Source: Youxingia wuxianensis (lineage in GTDB: Bacteria; Bacillota; Clostridia; Oscillospirales; Ruminococcaceae). From it: a stretch of DNA of 64,000 bases. Shown one piece after another: positions 33,096 to 40,432 of this stretch; within the stretch, counting starts at the first letter, position 1, and every line of letters starts with the position of its first letter. The notes under the pieces are model-generated. The model made no database searches. It worked only from the letters and a program-made list of their open reading frames with translations, and was not told the origin of the DNA. The stretch covers positions 186,001 to 250,000 of the forward strand of contig NZ_JACRTD010000001.1 in assembly GCF_014385085.1 (NCBI RefSeq). The letters are read 5' to 3'. The translations under genes and the position numbers were made by a program.

Positions 33096-34253
33096 ATGAT
33101 CTATTTTGACAACGGAGCCACCACTTATCCAAAACCGGCGTGTGTAAGGGCTGCAGTCATGAGCTATTTTTCCCAATATGGGGCTAATCCGGGAAGAGGC
33201 GGGCATGATATGTCCCTGGCGACCGCCCGGCAGTTATATGAGACCCGCACAAAAGCGGCGAAGCTCTTTGGCGCGAAAGAACCGGAACATGTGGTGTTTA
33301 CAATGAATTGTACCCATGCGCTGAATGCGGCGATCAAAGGAATTTTACAATTTGGGGATCATGTGATCATCTCAGATTTAGAACACAACGCTGTTTTGCG
33401 TCCGGTTCACGGGATGGCCGCGCAAGGGGCAATCACTTATACTGTAGTGAAGGCGGACCTTCACAGCGAAGAAAATACGGTTGCCGCTTTTCGTAATGCG
33501 ATCCGTCCAAACACGAAATTGATCGCGGTTACTCACGGCTCCAATGTATTTGGGATAAAAATGCCCATAGAAAAACTGGCGGCAATGAGCAGACTGTATG
33601 GGGTATATTTCTTGGTAGACGCCGCCCAGACAGCAGGCTGTGAACCGATCCATATGCAGAACATGGGGATTGATTTTCTGGCCGTCGCCGGTCACAAAGG
33701 GTTATATGGACCTACGGGCACCGGGCTGCTGATTACCCCCCATGGCGAAAAGCTAAACACCCTGATGGAAGGCGGAACCGGAAGCATGTCAATGGAGCCT
33801 TTTCAGCCGGATTTTATGCCTGATCGGCTGGAAGCAGGGACAGTCAACACTATGGGAATAATTGGATTGGGAGCGGGTCTTGGTTTTGTACTGGGAATGG
33901 GAGTGGAAAATATTGCCAGACAGGAAATGAAAGTGACTTCAGCGGTTTATCAAAATCTAAGCAAAATTGAAGAGGTCATCCTGTATACCCCGAAACCTCA
34001 GTATGGAAAAAGTCTTCCGGTAATCAGCTTTAATGTGGAAGGGTATACCTCAGAGGAAACGACTGCTTTACTCAATGAAAAAGGGTTTGCTTTACGGGGA
34101 GGGCTGCATTGCGCTCCATTAGCCCATAAAAAAATGGGGACGGAGAAAATAGGGACGGCAAGAGTAAGCATCGGGGCATTTAATAACTGTGAACAAGCGG
34201 TAGAATTGGCAAACGCGGTAAAATCTTTCATCGCCAATAAAAAAAAAGATTGA
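33096..34253 (+). CDS. Cysteine desulfurase family protein (class V aminotransferase)
   Basis: A 385-residue PLP enzyme. The N-terminal IYFDNGATTYPKP, the PLP-phosphate site MNCTHALN, the Asp in VDAAQTAGC, the Schiff-base Lys201 in VAGHKGLYG, and the catalytic-loop Cys339 in RGGLHCAPLAHK mark it as a group II (SufS/CsdA-like) desulfurase of the subfamily often labelled 'aminotransferase class V-fold'. It removes sulfur, or selenium, from cysteine-type substrates. No suf or nif scaffold gene is nearby; the partner is likely the DUF3343 protein just upstream. Confidence 0.92.
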   Translation: MIYFDNGATTYPKPACVRAAVMSYFSQYGANPGRGGHDMSLATARQLYETRTKAAKLFGAKEPEHVVFTMNCTHALNAAIKGILQFGDHVIISDLEHNAVLRPVHGMAAQGAITYTVVKADLHSEENTVAAFRNAIRPNTKLIAVTHGSNVFGIKMPIEKLAAMSRLYGVYFLVDAAQTAGCEPIHMQNMGIDFLAVAGHKGLYGPTGTGLLITPHGEKLNTLMEGGTGSMSMEPFQPDFMPDRLEAGTVNTMGIIGLGAGLGFVLGMGVENIARQEMKVTSAVYQNLSKIEEVILYTPKPQYGKSLPVISFNVEGYTSEETTALLNEKGFALRGGLHCAPLAHKKMGTEKIGTARVSIGAFNNCEQAVELANAVKSFIANKKKD

Positions 34254-34277
34254 ATTAATATAGTTCTGTGTTAAAAT
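34250..34277 (+). promoter_or_regulatory. Possible promoter for cdaA-cdaR
   Basis: TTGAAT (34250-34255), 16-nt spacer, TAAAAT (34272-34277). It overlaps the stop codon of the desulfurase gene and would give a leader of about 65 nt. Confidence 0.5.
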
Positions 34278-34293
34278 ATAAGAAGGGAATTAT

Positions 34294-34317
34294 GCGGCTG
34301 AAACCTGTTTCAGCCGC
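34294..34317 (+). repeat. Hairpin in the cdaA leader
   Basis: GCGGCTGAAA (34294-34303) pairs with TTTCAGCCGC (34308-34317) around CCTG, with no T-run after it. It ends 30 nt before the cdaA start and may act as an mRNA-stability or regulatory element. Confidence 0.55.
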
Positions 34318-34347
34318 TGACTCCGCAAATGAAGGGGAATAGTAGGT

Positions 34348-35217
34348 ATGTTCACAGATCTGAAATACGGAATTGATGTCTTTCGTACGATCACGCCCAA
34401 TGATATATTGGACATTGTGATTGTGGCGTTTTTGATTTATCAATGTATAAAATTGGTGCGCGAGACCCGCGCGGCCCAGCTGGTAAAGGGAATATTAGCG
34501 CTGCTTTTGGTGAATATTTTTGCTACGGAATTGGAACTGAAAACTTTGGGCTTTTTGATGGAGAATATTTTACAGATAGGCCTTTTCGCTTTGGTAGTTG
34601 TGTTCCAGCCGGAACTTCGGCGAGCGCTGGAGCAGGTAGGGCGTACCCGGATTACGGATTTAAATGTATTTTCTTCCGGACTGAGCGAACAGCAGACCCG
34701 GGACCGCTGGATGCATACGATCAATGCCATTGTAGACGGGTGTTCCTCCCTTTCCCGTCAAAAGATAGGCGCGCTGATTGTAGTTGAACAAAAAACAAAA
34801 CTAGGCGATATTATAAAAACCGGTACAATTATTGACAGTGATGCCAGCGCTGAGCTGATAGGAAACATATTTTTTCCAAATTCCCCGTTACATGATGGAG
34901 CGATGATTATCCGTGATGGAAGATTATATGCGGCAGGCTGCTTCCTTCCTTTGTCGGATAATTCGCAGATCAGCCGTGAGCTTGGTACCCGCCATCGGGC
35001 GGCGCTGGGAATGAGTGAATTGAGCGATGCGGTAGTGATTGTGGTTTCTGAGGAAACTGGTACGATTACCCTATGCCGCAACGGCAAGCTGGATAGGGGA
35101 TTTACCGCTGAAAGTCTGACAAAGGTGCTTATCGGCGCCTTGATTCCGGATTCTACCGATCCTTCCGAGAAAAAATCAGAACGTAAAGTTCGAAGGAAGG
35201 GGAAAAAGAAAGCATGA
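34348..35217 (+). CDS. cdaA: Diadenylate cyclase (membrane-bound, CdaA type)
   Basis: A 289-residue enzyme that makes c-di-AMP from two ATP. Three N-terminal membrane helices (to about residue 95) precede a DAC domain with the diagnostic D183-G-A185 (LHDGAMII) and R215-H-R217 (GTRHRAALG) motifs. c-di-AMP controls potassium and osmolyte uptake and cell-wall balance in Firmicutes. The next gene, cdaR, overlaps by 4 nt. Unlike in Bacillus, glmM does not follow the pair. The C-terminus has a lysine/arginine-rich tail. Confidence 0.96.
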   Translation: MFTDLKYGIDVFRTITPNDILDIVIVAFLIYQCIKLVRETRAAQLVKGILALLLVNIFATELELKTLGFLMENILQIGLFALVVVFQPELRRALEQVGRTRITDLNVFSSGLSEQQTRDRWMHTINAIVDGCSSLSRQKIGALIVVEQKTKLGDIIKTGTIIDSDASAELIGNIFFPNSPLHDGAMIIRDGRLYAAGCFLPLSDNSQISRELGTRHRAALGMSELSDAVVIVVSEETGTITLCRNGKLDRGFTAESLTKVLIGALIPDSTDPSEKKSERKVRRKGKKKA

Positions 35218-36470
35218 AAATCAGTTTTGGAAAACTCTTTGATGATAAACGTTTTTTAATTATTTTTTCTATTGTACTGGCTGTTTTGTCCTGGTTTATT
35301 GTGGTTATCGCTATTAAGCCGGAGACTACTACGGATATTTCCGATGTTCCTATCGACTTGAGCAGTCAGTCGTCGATTTTGGAACCCTTAAGCCTGAGTA
35401 TTGTAGAAGGCGCTGCCACTAAAGTAAGCGTAGCGGTAAAAGGGGAGCGGTATATTGTAGGCGGTGTGACCGGCTCGGATATTGAAATTGTCGCAGATCT
35501 TTCTGGGATTACCAGCGCGGGAACCTATAATGAAGTAAAGCTCACCGGCATGGATAAGTATGGAAAAGGATTTGAAGTGGTAAGCATCAACCCTCCTACC
35601 ATGAAAATTCGCGTGGATCGTTTGCTGACGAAAAAATTTGTCATCAACACGGATGTAGAAGGACTTTTAACTCCAGAAGAATATATTCGTTCAGAAACGG
35701 TTACTAATCCAAAAGAAGTAACGATTACCGGACCGGAAGGCGATGTGAATAAGATCGACCGGTGTGCGGTTTCAGCTACCTTCGATCAGCCGCTGACAAA
35801 AAGCACCACAGTAAACAGCCCAATCGTTCTGTATGACAGCGAGGGGCATGAGCTGTCCACGGAGCTGCTGGTTATGGATTCAGAAACGGCGGATATCACT
35901 ATACCCGTATTAAAGCAAAAAGAGGTGCCCATTACCATTGATTTCTTAAATGTGCCCTCCACCTTCCCAATCGAGGAATTGGAATATACTCTGGAACCGT
36001 CGGTGATTGAAATCGCAGGGCCGGAAAGCGCTATAGACGCTTTCGATAAGTTGGAAGTGGGGTATGTGGATTTAAACGAGGTGGGAAAAGAGGGAGATGT
36101 ATTCATCTTTGACGTCAGCCTGCCCAGTGAATTTAGAAATCTCGAAAATCTCAAAAAAGTAATTGCGGAGTTTGACCTTTCCGACATGGAAGAAAAGTAT
36201 TTTAACGTTACAACCATAAAGCCTGTCAAAATTCCGGCAAACTTTGAGGTTACAGTAAAAACTTCCCAGATTAATGGGGTGAAAATGATAGGGCCTGCAG
36301 ATATCATGCAAAACCTGTCCGCCAGCGATCTGGTAGCAGAGATCGATTTTTCCAGTTGGGAGCTTACTCCAGGGCCATATAGCCCGCCGGTAAGTATTTA
36401 TGCTCCGGGCAAGGGTCTTGTATGGGCGAATGGAGAATACACGGCGGTAGTGACCATTCAGGAAAAATAA
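35214..36470 (+). CDS. cdaR: YbbR-like domain protein, CdaA regulator
   Basis: A 418-residue protein with one N-terminal membrane helix (about 13-33) and an extracytoplasmic part made of tandem YbbR-like beta domains of about 80-90 residues. Each has the recurring PxxVxVxGP signature, seen for example as NPKEVTITGPEGDV, EPSVIEIAGPESAI and INGVKMIGPADIM, so about four to five units fit. In B. subtilis CdaR modulates CdaA activity through the membrane. The overlap with cdaA supports the same pairing. A terminator follows immediately. Confidence 0.92.
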   Translation: MKISFGKLFDDKRFLIIFSIVLAVLSWFIVVIAIKPETTTDISDVPIDLSSQSSILEPLSLSIVEGAATKVSVAVKGERYIVGGVTGSDIEIVADLSGITSAGTYNEVKLTGMDKYGKGFEVVSINPPTMKIRVDRLLTKKFVINTDVEGLLTPEEYIRSETVTNPKEVTITGPEGDVNKIDRCAVSATFDQPLTKSTTVNSPIVLYDSEGHELSTELLVMDSETADITIPVLKQKEVPITIDFLNVPSTFPIEELEYTLEPSVIEIAGPESAIDAFDKLEVGYVDLNEVGKEGDVFIFDVSLPSEFRNLENLKKVIAEFDLSDMEEKYFNVTTIKPVKIPANFEVTVKTSQINGVKMIGPADIMQNLSASDLVAEIDFSSWELTPGPYSPPVSIYAPGKGLVWANGEYTAVVTIQEK

Positions 36471-36486
36471 CCCTAACATGATAACT

Positions 36487-36518
36487 AAGAGGGCATCAAT
36501 GGGATGTCCTCTTTTTTT
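36487..36518 (+). terminator. Intrinsic terminator after cdaR
   Basis: AGAGGGCATC and GATGTCCTCT form a 10-bp stem (one G-T pair) around AATGG, followed by TTTTTTT ending at 36518. It sits inside the leader of the next gene. Confidence 0.85.
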
Positions 36519-36528
36519 GGAGGAACGT

Positions 36529-38121
36529 ATGGCGATCATAGTAAATTCTGTCAAAACATCCCTTTCGGAAGAGAGTTCTGCCGCAATAGAGAAAGCGGTG
36601 CGTCAGGCCGGGTTGACAATGGGACAGGTAACAGACAGCTGTATAGTGAAAACATCTCTGGATGCCAGAAAGCGCACAGATATTCATTTTGTCCATTCGG
36701 TAGCGCTGATGGTGGCAGGGGAGGAAGAGGCCGTTGTCAGGGCGGCCAAAGATAAAAATGTGGTTGTCCGTCGGGAGGAGCCGCTGAGAGTAACTCCTGG
36801 CAGCCGGCCGCTGGAAAAGCGTCCGGTGATCGTGGGATTCGGTCCTGGAGGGATGTTTGCGGGACTGCTTTTAGCAAGATATGGTTATCGGCCGATTATT
36901 TTGGAACGGGGCGGGGAGGTAGAGGAACGAATCCAAGCCGTGCAGCGATTTTGGGATACCGGTCGGCTGGATGAAACCACCAACGTCCAGTTTGGAGAAG
37001 GCGGAGCGGGCACTTTTTCCGATGGAAAACTGACCACTCGCATCGGCGATCCAAAATGCTCCTGGGTACTCCGGGAACTAGTGAATTTCGGGGCGCCAAA
37101 AGAAATTTTACAAAAGGCCAAACCGCATATTGGCACTGATAAACTGCGGGGAATTGTAAAAAAAATACGCCAGGAGATCATTCGCCTTGGCGGGGAAGTC
37201 TTTTTTCATACGCCGCTGATGGATATTTCTGTACATCATGGAAAGATAGACTCTCTGCTTACTCCTATGGGAAACCTGCCGGCGCAGGTTGTCATACTGG
37301 CTACTGGGCACAGCGCCAGAGATACGTTTGGTATGTTTCATACCAGAGGTTTGGAAATGCAGGCGAAGCCGTTTTCTGTGGGAGTCCGGATTGAACATCT
37401 GCAAAAGGATATTGACCGGGGGCTATATGGAGAATTTGCCGGACATAAAGCCCTTCCGGTAGGAGAATATCAGCTTTCCCATCGAATAAATGATCGGGGA
37501 GTATACACCTTTTGCATGTGCCCTGGAGGAGTGGTAGTGCCGGCGGCCTCCCAGACTGGGATGACGGTTACCAATGGGATGAGTTACTTTTCCCGCGAGG
37601 GAGAAAACGCAAATAGCGCTCTTGTCGTCGGGGTAACGCCTGAGGATTTTGGAACGGATCCCTTGGATGGAATACGATTTCAGCAGGACTTGGAGCGGGC
37701 GGCTTTTCAGGCGGGCGGCACAGGATATCAGGCGCCCGCACAGGATGCAGGGAGCTTTTTGCGGGGAAAAGGCGGTTTTTCCCTAGGCACGGTAAAACCG
37801 ACCTATGCGCTGGGAGTGCAAGGGTGTGATTTTACGGAAATTTTTCCTGATTATGTAACTGAAATGCTAAAAATTGGCCTGACAGTATTTGAGCGCAAAC
37901 TGCCAGGGTTTGCGGCGGCAGATGCGGTGCTGACGGGTGTGGAAACCCGGACATCCTCTCCGGTACGGATAGTACGGGGAGAAAATTTCCAGTCTTCCGC
38001 GGTACAGGGGATATACCCTTGTGCGGAGGGGGCAGGCTATGCCGGCGGTATTATGAGCGCGGCAGTAGATGGTTTGCGGGTGGCTCTGTCGATTATAGAA
38101 GAGTATGGGCCTATGGAATAA
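36529..38121 (+). CDS. NAD(P)/FAD-dependent oxidoreductase (COG2509 type)
   Basis: A 530-residue flavoprotein. After an N-terminal region of about 90 residues, the dinucleotide-binding GFGPGGMFAGLLLARYGYRP is followed by an LERG acidic strand end. Central blocks VQFGEGGAGTFSDGKLTTRI and KPFSVGVRIEH, and the C-terminal YAGGIMSAAVDGLRVA (FAD binding), match the uncharacterised family of FAD-dependent dehydrogenases common in Clostridia. Start ATG 36529 follows GGAGGA by 4 nt. The substrate is unknown; it takes the position behind cdaR where glmM sits in Bacillus, but the terminator between them makes a functional link unlikely. Confidence 0.88.
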   Translation: MAIIVNSVKTSLSEESSAAIEKAVRQAGLTMGQVTDSCIVKTSLDARKRTDIHFVHSVALMVAGEEEAVVRAAKDKNVVVRREEPLRVTPGSRPLEKRPVIVGFGPGGMFAGLLLARYGYRPIILERGGEVEERIQAVQRFWDTGRLDETTNVQFGEGGAGTFSDGKLTTRIGDPKCSWVLRELVNFGAPKEILQKAKPHIGTDKLRGIVKKIRQEIIRLGGEVFFHTPLMDISVHHGKIDSLLTPMGNLPAQVVILATGHSARDTFGMFHTRGLEMQAKPFSVGVRIEHLQKDIDRGLYGEFAGHKALPVGEYQLSHRINDRGVYTFCMCPGGVVVPAASQTGMTVTNGMSYFSREGENANSALVVGVTPEDFGTDPLDGIRFQQDLERAAFQAGGTGYQAPAQDAGSFLRGKGGFSLGTVKPTYALGVQGCDFTEIFPDYVTEMLKIGLTVFERKLPGFAAADAVLTGVETRTSSPVRIVRGENFQSSAVQGIYPCAEGAGYAGGIMSAAVDGLRVALSIIEEYGPME

Positions 38122-38153
38122 AAAAGAAACCCGGCATATGCCGGGTTTCTTTT
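38122..38153. terminator. Palindromic terminator after the FAD oxidoreductase
   Basis: A 32-nt perfect palindrome (AAAAGAAACCCGGCAT with its complement) beginning at the stop codon, ending in TTTCTTTT. Confidence 0.9.
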
Positions 38154-38213
38154 GCACCTGTGCTTCCCGGCACGAGTATAATAGGGTAGAACCTTATTGA
38201 TTGGAGGGCTACC

Positions 38214-38915
38214 ATGAAGATCGGCGTAGCATTTTCCGGCTGCGGCGACAGTGCTTTAGGTGCTTGGGCGTTTGCAGATGAACTGGAAAAGTATTCTTTA
38301 AAGATAGATTTATTATCGGTGACATCCCTGTCCGCCATATCCTCACTGCTTTGGAGCTATGGCCAGGAAGAGGGACAAATTCGAAAATATATGGCCGGGC
38401 TGATGAAAAGCCCCTCATGGGAGGAGCTGGATTTTACGCTTGCTCCAAAAGAAAAAGGATATCGTTGTCCATTGGCAGTGAACAGTGTGGATGTGCTAAC
38501 AGGGGTGTCGGTGGTTTATTGCGACCAGCTACATTCAGACGCTTGGAAGTTAAAGACATATCCCCTCGCAGGAAGGGAAAGGCAGGCGCTTCTTTCCACC
38601 TTAAGTCCTTATAAGGGGCTGGAGCCACTGTGTTTAGACGACATGCTTCTGTGCGATTTTTCGGTACAGTATGGATGTCCTTGCTTTCCGCTGAAAATGG
38701 CCGGAGTGGAAAAAATTTTGTCTGTTTCCTTTTGCGGCGGATACCAGCCGGTACAGGTGGCCGCGGACAGTCTCTCTCTGCTGACAGGAAAAAATTCCGA
38801 TCTGCATTATTCACTTCCGGCGCCCAAAAGAAAACGGATTGCCAGAATAGAAGAAGCAAACCGACAATTTGTAAGGGAGCATATTTCAGAAATTTATGAA
38901 AAATTGTTGTTTTGA
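38214..38915 (+). CDS. Patatin-like protein with degenerate catalytic motifs
   Basis: A 233-residue protein that follows the patatin fold pattern without its standard motifs. The glycine-rich oxyanion loop, normally GGGxxG, reads FSGCGDSAL (residues 7-15), and the nucleophile elbow, normally GTSAG, reads VTSLS (36-40), keeping the Ser but not the flanking glycines. The Asp of the dyad may be in LLCDFSV, where DGG/DGA is expected. It could be a distant hydrolase or a non-catalytic relative. It has no signal peptide. Own ribosome site (GGAGGG) and a terminator in front suggest a separate transcription unit. Confidence 0.6.
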   Translation: MKIGVAFSGCGDSALGAWAFADELEKYSLKIDLLSVTSLSAISSLLWSYGQEEGQIRKYMAGLMKSPSWEELDFTLAPKEKGYRCPLAVNSVDVLTGVSVVYCDQLHSDAWKLKTYPLAGRERQALLSTLSPYKGLEPLCLDDMLLCDFSVQYGCPCFPLKMAGVEKILSVSFCGGYQPVQVAADSLSLLTGKNSDLHYSLPAPKRKRIARIEEANRQFVREHISEIYEKLLF

Positions 38916-38952
38916 AAAAACAGCCGTGTAAGCTTAAACGCTTACACGGCTG
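38915..38952 (-). terminator. Terminator of the leftward sialidase-like gene
   Basis: CAGCCGTGTAAGC (38921-38933) and GCTTACACGGCTG (38940-38952) form a 13-bp stem. The T-run (TTTTTTC) is present on the minus strand only, so it mainly ends the leftward transcript and only weakly the rightward one. Confidence 0.88.
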
Positions 38953-38958
38953 TTGCAT

Positions 38959-40110
38959 CTATACCCCAGTGGCCTTATTAATCACGTGCCGTAGAAAAGA
39001 ATTGGAATGGGAGAGATGGCCTTCCAAGATTTCCTGCTCTGTCACCTTCGCCAGCAAAATCTCCCGCTGGGTTACCCGTTGCCAGTCGTAGGTAATATAA
39101 ACAAAGCCGTCGTCGCCTTCTTTGGCGTCAGGATAGGCGGCGTCGTTGCGTGGGTCCAACAGCAAAGTGCCTTTCCAGGTTTGGCCCTCGTCCTCGCTGA
39201 TCATAGCGGTCAGGTTGGTGCGTCCTCTCCAGGATTTTACCGGACCCTGCCGTTTAATATCCTCTAAGTCGATTCGCTCTTTAAACTGGTAATGATTTAC
39301 CATCAAAAGCCGCCCGGAACGCAGCCGCCGGATAAAGAACCGGGAACAGGGCCCGTCAATATGGCATTTTTTTCCCGGACTCCAGGTACGTCCGCCATCG
39401 GAAGAAAAGCTTTCTCCGATCCCATCAAAACTTCTCACCAGCATCCAGATGACGCCGTCGTTTTTCTCATACAGCATATGTTCGTCAAAGCTGCGATTGG
39501 GAATATCCGCATGTCCCAAAAGTGAGAAGGTTTCCCCCTGGTCTTTGGAGATATAAACATTGGAAAAAAACTCGTTTTGCAAACCGTGGTCTTCTGTGGC
39601 TTTCTCACAGGACCAGATTGCACAGGGGAACAGCCAATCTCCATTGGAAAGGACCGTAGGCTTATTAATCATAATACCGTTCGCTAGACGCCTGGGCAAA
39701 GAGAAAGACAGCTCGTTGACATCCGCGTCAGGATTTTCACATATCGATCCCCAAACTCCAATACGGCCGTCGTTAAATCCCCGGCTTTGGTTCCACAGCA
39801 GCCACAACCGTCCCAGAGGATCAATCCATAAATTGGGATCATAAAGGCGAATTTCCGCGCTGGGGTGGGAGACGACAATACATCCGTCTTCAAAGGATTT
39901 TCCACCGTTATCACTGATAATGGCTTTGACATAATTCCCAGGAACCTCCGGCTGATCGCCGCCGTAAAAATCAACAAAAACCCGGCCTCCCTTGGTCACT
40001 TCTACAGAAGGGGCCGCCTGCCATTTCCGAACAGAATCAGAAAACAGGGGGGATTCCGGATTTATGAATATGGTCGCCGGACACATTGCCGGATCGTTAT
40101 TATACATCAT
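38959..40110 (-). CDS. Sialidase-superfamily (BNR/Asp-box) protein, cytoplasmic
   Basis: A 383-residue six-bladed-propeller protein. Four Asp-boxes are visible: SDNGGKSF (66-73), SKDQGETF (188-195), SSDGGRTW (236-243) and SEDEGQTW (305-312). The N-terminal FRIP motif of true sialidases is absent; instead it has KWQAAPSVEV and GRVFVDFYGGDQPE, the pattern of BNR proteins of unknown specificity. There is no signal peptide, so a cytoplasmic glycosidase or lyase acting on an imported oligosaccharide is more likely than a secreted sialidase. The promoter is strong and overlaps a cre-like site. Confidence 0.8.
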   Translation of the reverse strand: MMYNNDPAMCPATIFINPESPLFSDSVRKWQAAPSVEVTKGGRVFVDFYGGDQPEVPGNYVKAIISDNGGKSFEDGCIVVSHPSAEIRLYDPNLWIDPLGRLWLLWNQSRGFNDGRIGVWGSICENPDADVNELSFSLPRRLANGIMINKPTVLSNGDWLFPCAIWSCEKATEDHGLQNEFFSNVYISKDQGETFSLLGHADIPNRSFDEHMLYEKNDGVIWMLVRSFDGIGESFSSDGGRTWSPGKKCHIDGPCSRFFIRRLRSGRLLMVNHYQFKERIDLEDIKRQGPVKSWRGRTNLTAMISEDEGQTWKGTLLLDPRNDAAYPDAKEGDDGFVYITYDWQRVTQREILLAKVTEQEILEGHLSHSNSFLRHVINKATGV

Positions 40111-40156
40111 AAAAAATGCTCCTTTTCAAAAGAAGCCTTCAGACAATGATAATAGT

Positions 40157-40170
40157 TGTAAGCGATTTTA
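40157..40170. promoter_or_regulatory. cre-like site (CcpA operator) at the sialidase promoter
   Basis: TGTAAGCGATTTTA differs from the catabolite-responsive element consensus TGWAANCGNTNWCA at one position (T for C). It touches the -10 box and covers the expected transcription start of the sialidase-like gene, a classic position for CcpA repression. Confidence 0.5.
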
Positions 40171-40198
40171 TTGTATCTGAAAAAAAGTCGGTTGTCAA
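40170..40198 (-). promoter_or_regulatory. Consensus sigma-A promoter for the sialidase-like gene
   Basis: On the minus strand a perfect TTGACA (40193-40198), a 17-nt spacer and TACAAT (40170-40175). This is the best -35/-10 pair in the window. Confidence 0.85.
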
Positions 40199-40229
40199 TT
40201 TATAAAAATAATTGTGATAAAATACCTAA

Positions 40230-40400
40230 AACTACCTTCTCATATTTTATTTTTTAGACGAAAAGTGGACTGAGCAAGTTGACTTTGCGAAAAAAGGGGA
40301 ATATACTGAAGTCAACCTACTCATCCATGATGAGGTAAATTTAATGAAGCCTGAAGAAAGTTATCCTTTGGTTGTAAGCAATACCACGTGGAAGGAATAA
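40230..40400 (+). pseudogene. Possible remnant of an unknown gene (no start codon)
   Basis: An open frame from 40230 to TAA 40398-40400. From about 40260 it reads like real protein: EKWTEQVDFAKKGEYTEVN, then LLIHDEVNLMKPEESYPLVV and SNTTWKE, with a charged, hydrophobic-alternating pattern. It has no ATG except one internal near the end and no ribosome site, so it looks like the C-terminal scrap of a deleted gene. I do not recognise the family. It lies between the sialidase-like gene and the amidohydrolase gene in a 322-nt gap. Confidence 0.4.
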
Positions 40401-40432
40401 GTTTTATGGCGGGAGAAGGAGTACTATAAGTT

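Noticed and set aside
40192..40223. Rightward promoter for the amidohydrolase gene (TTGTCA with TAAAAT)
   Set aside because: The spacing is about 20 nt and the -35 is the complement of the leftward TTGACA region, so the match is likely incidental.
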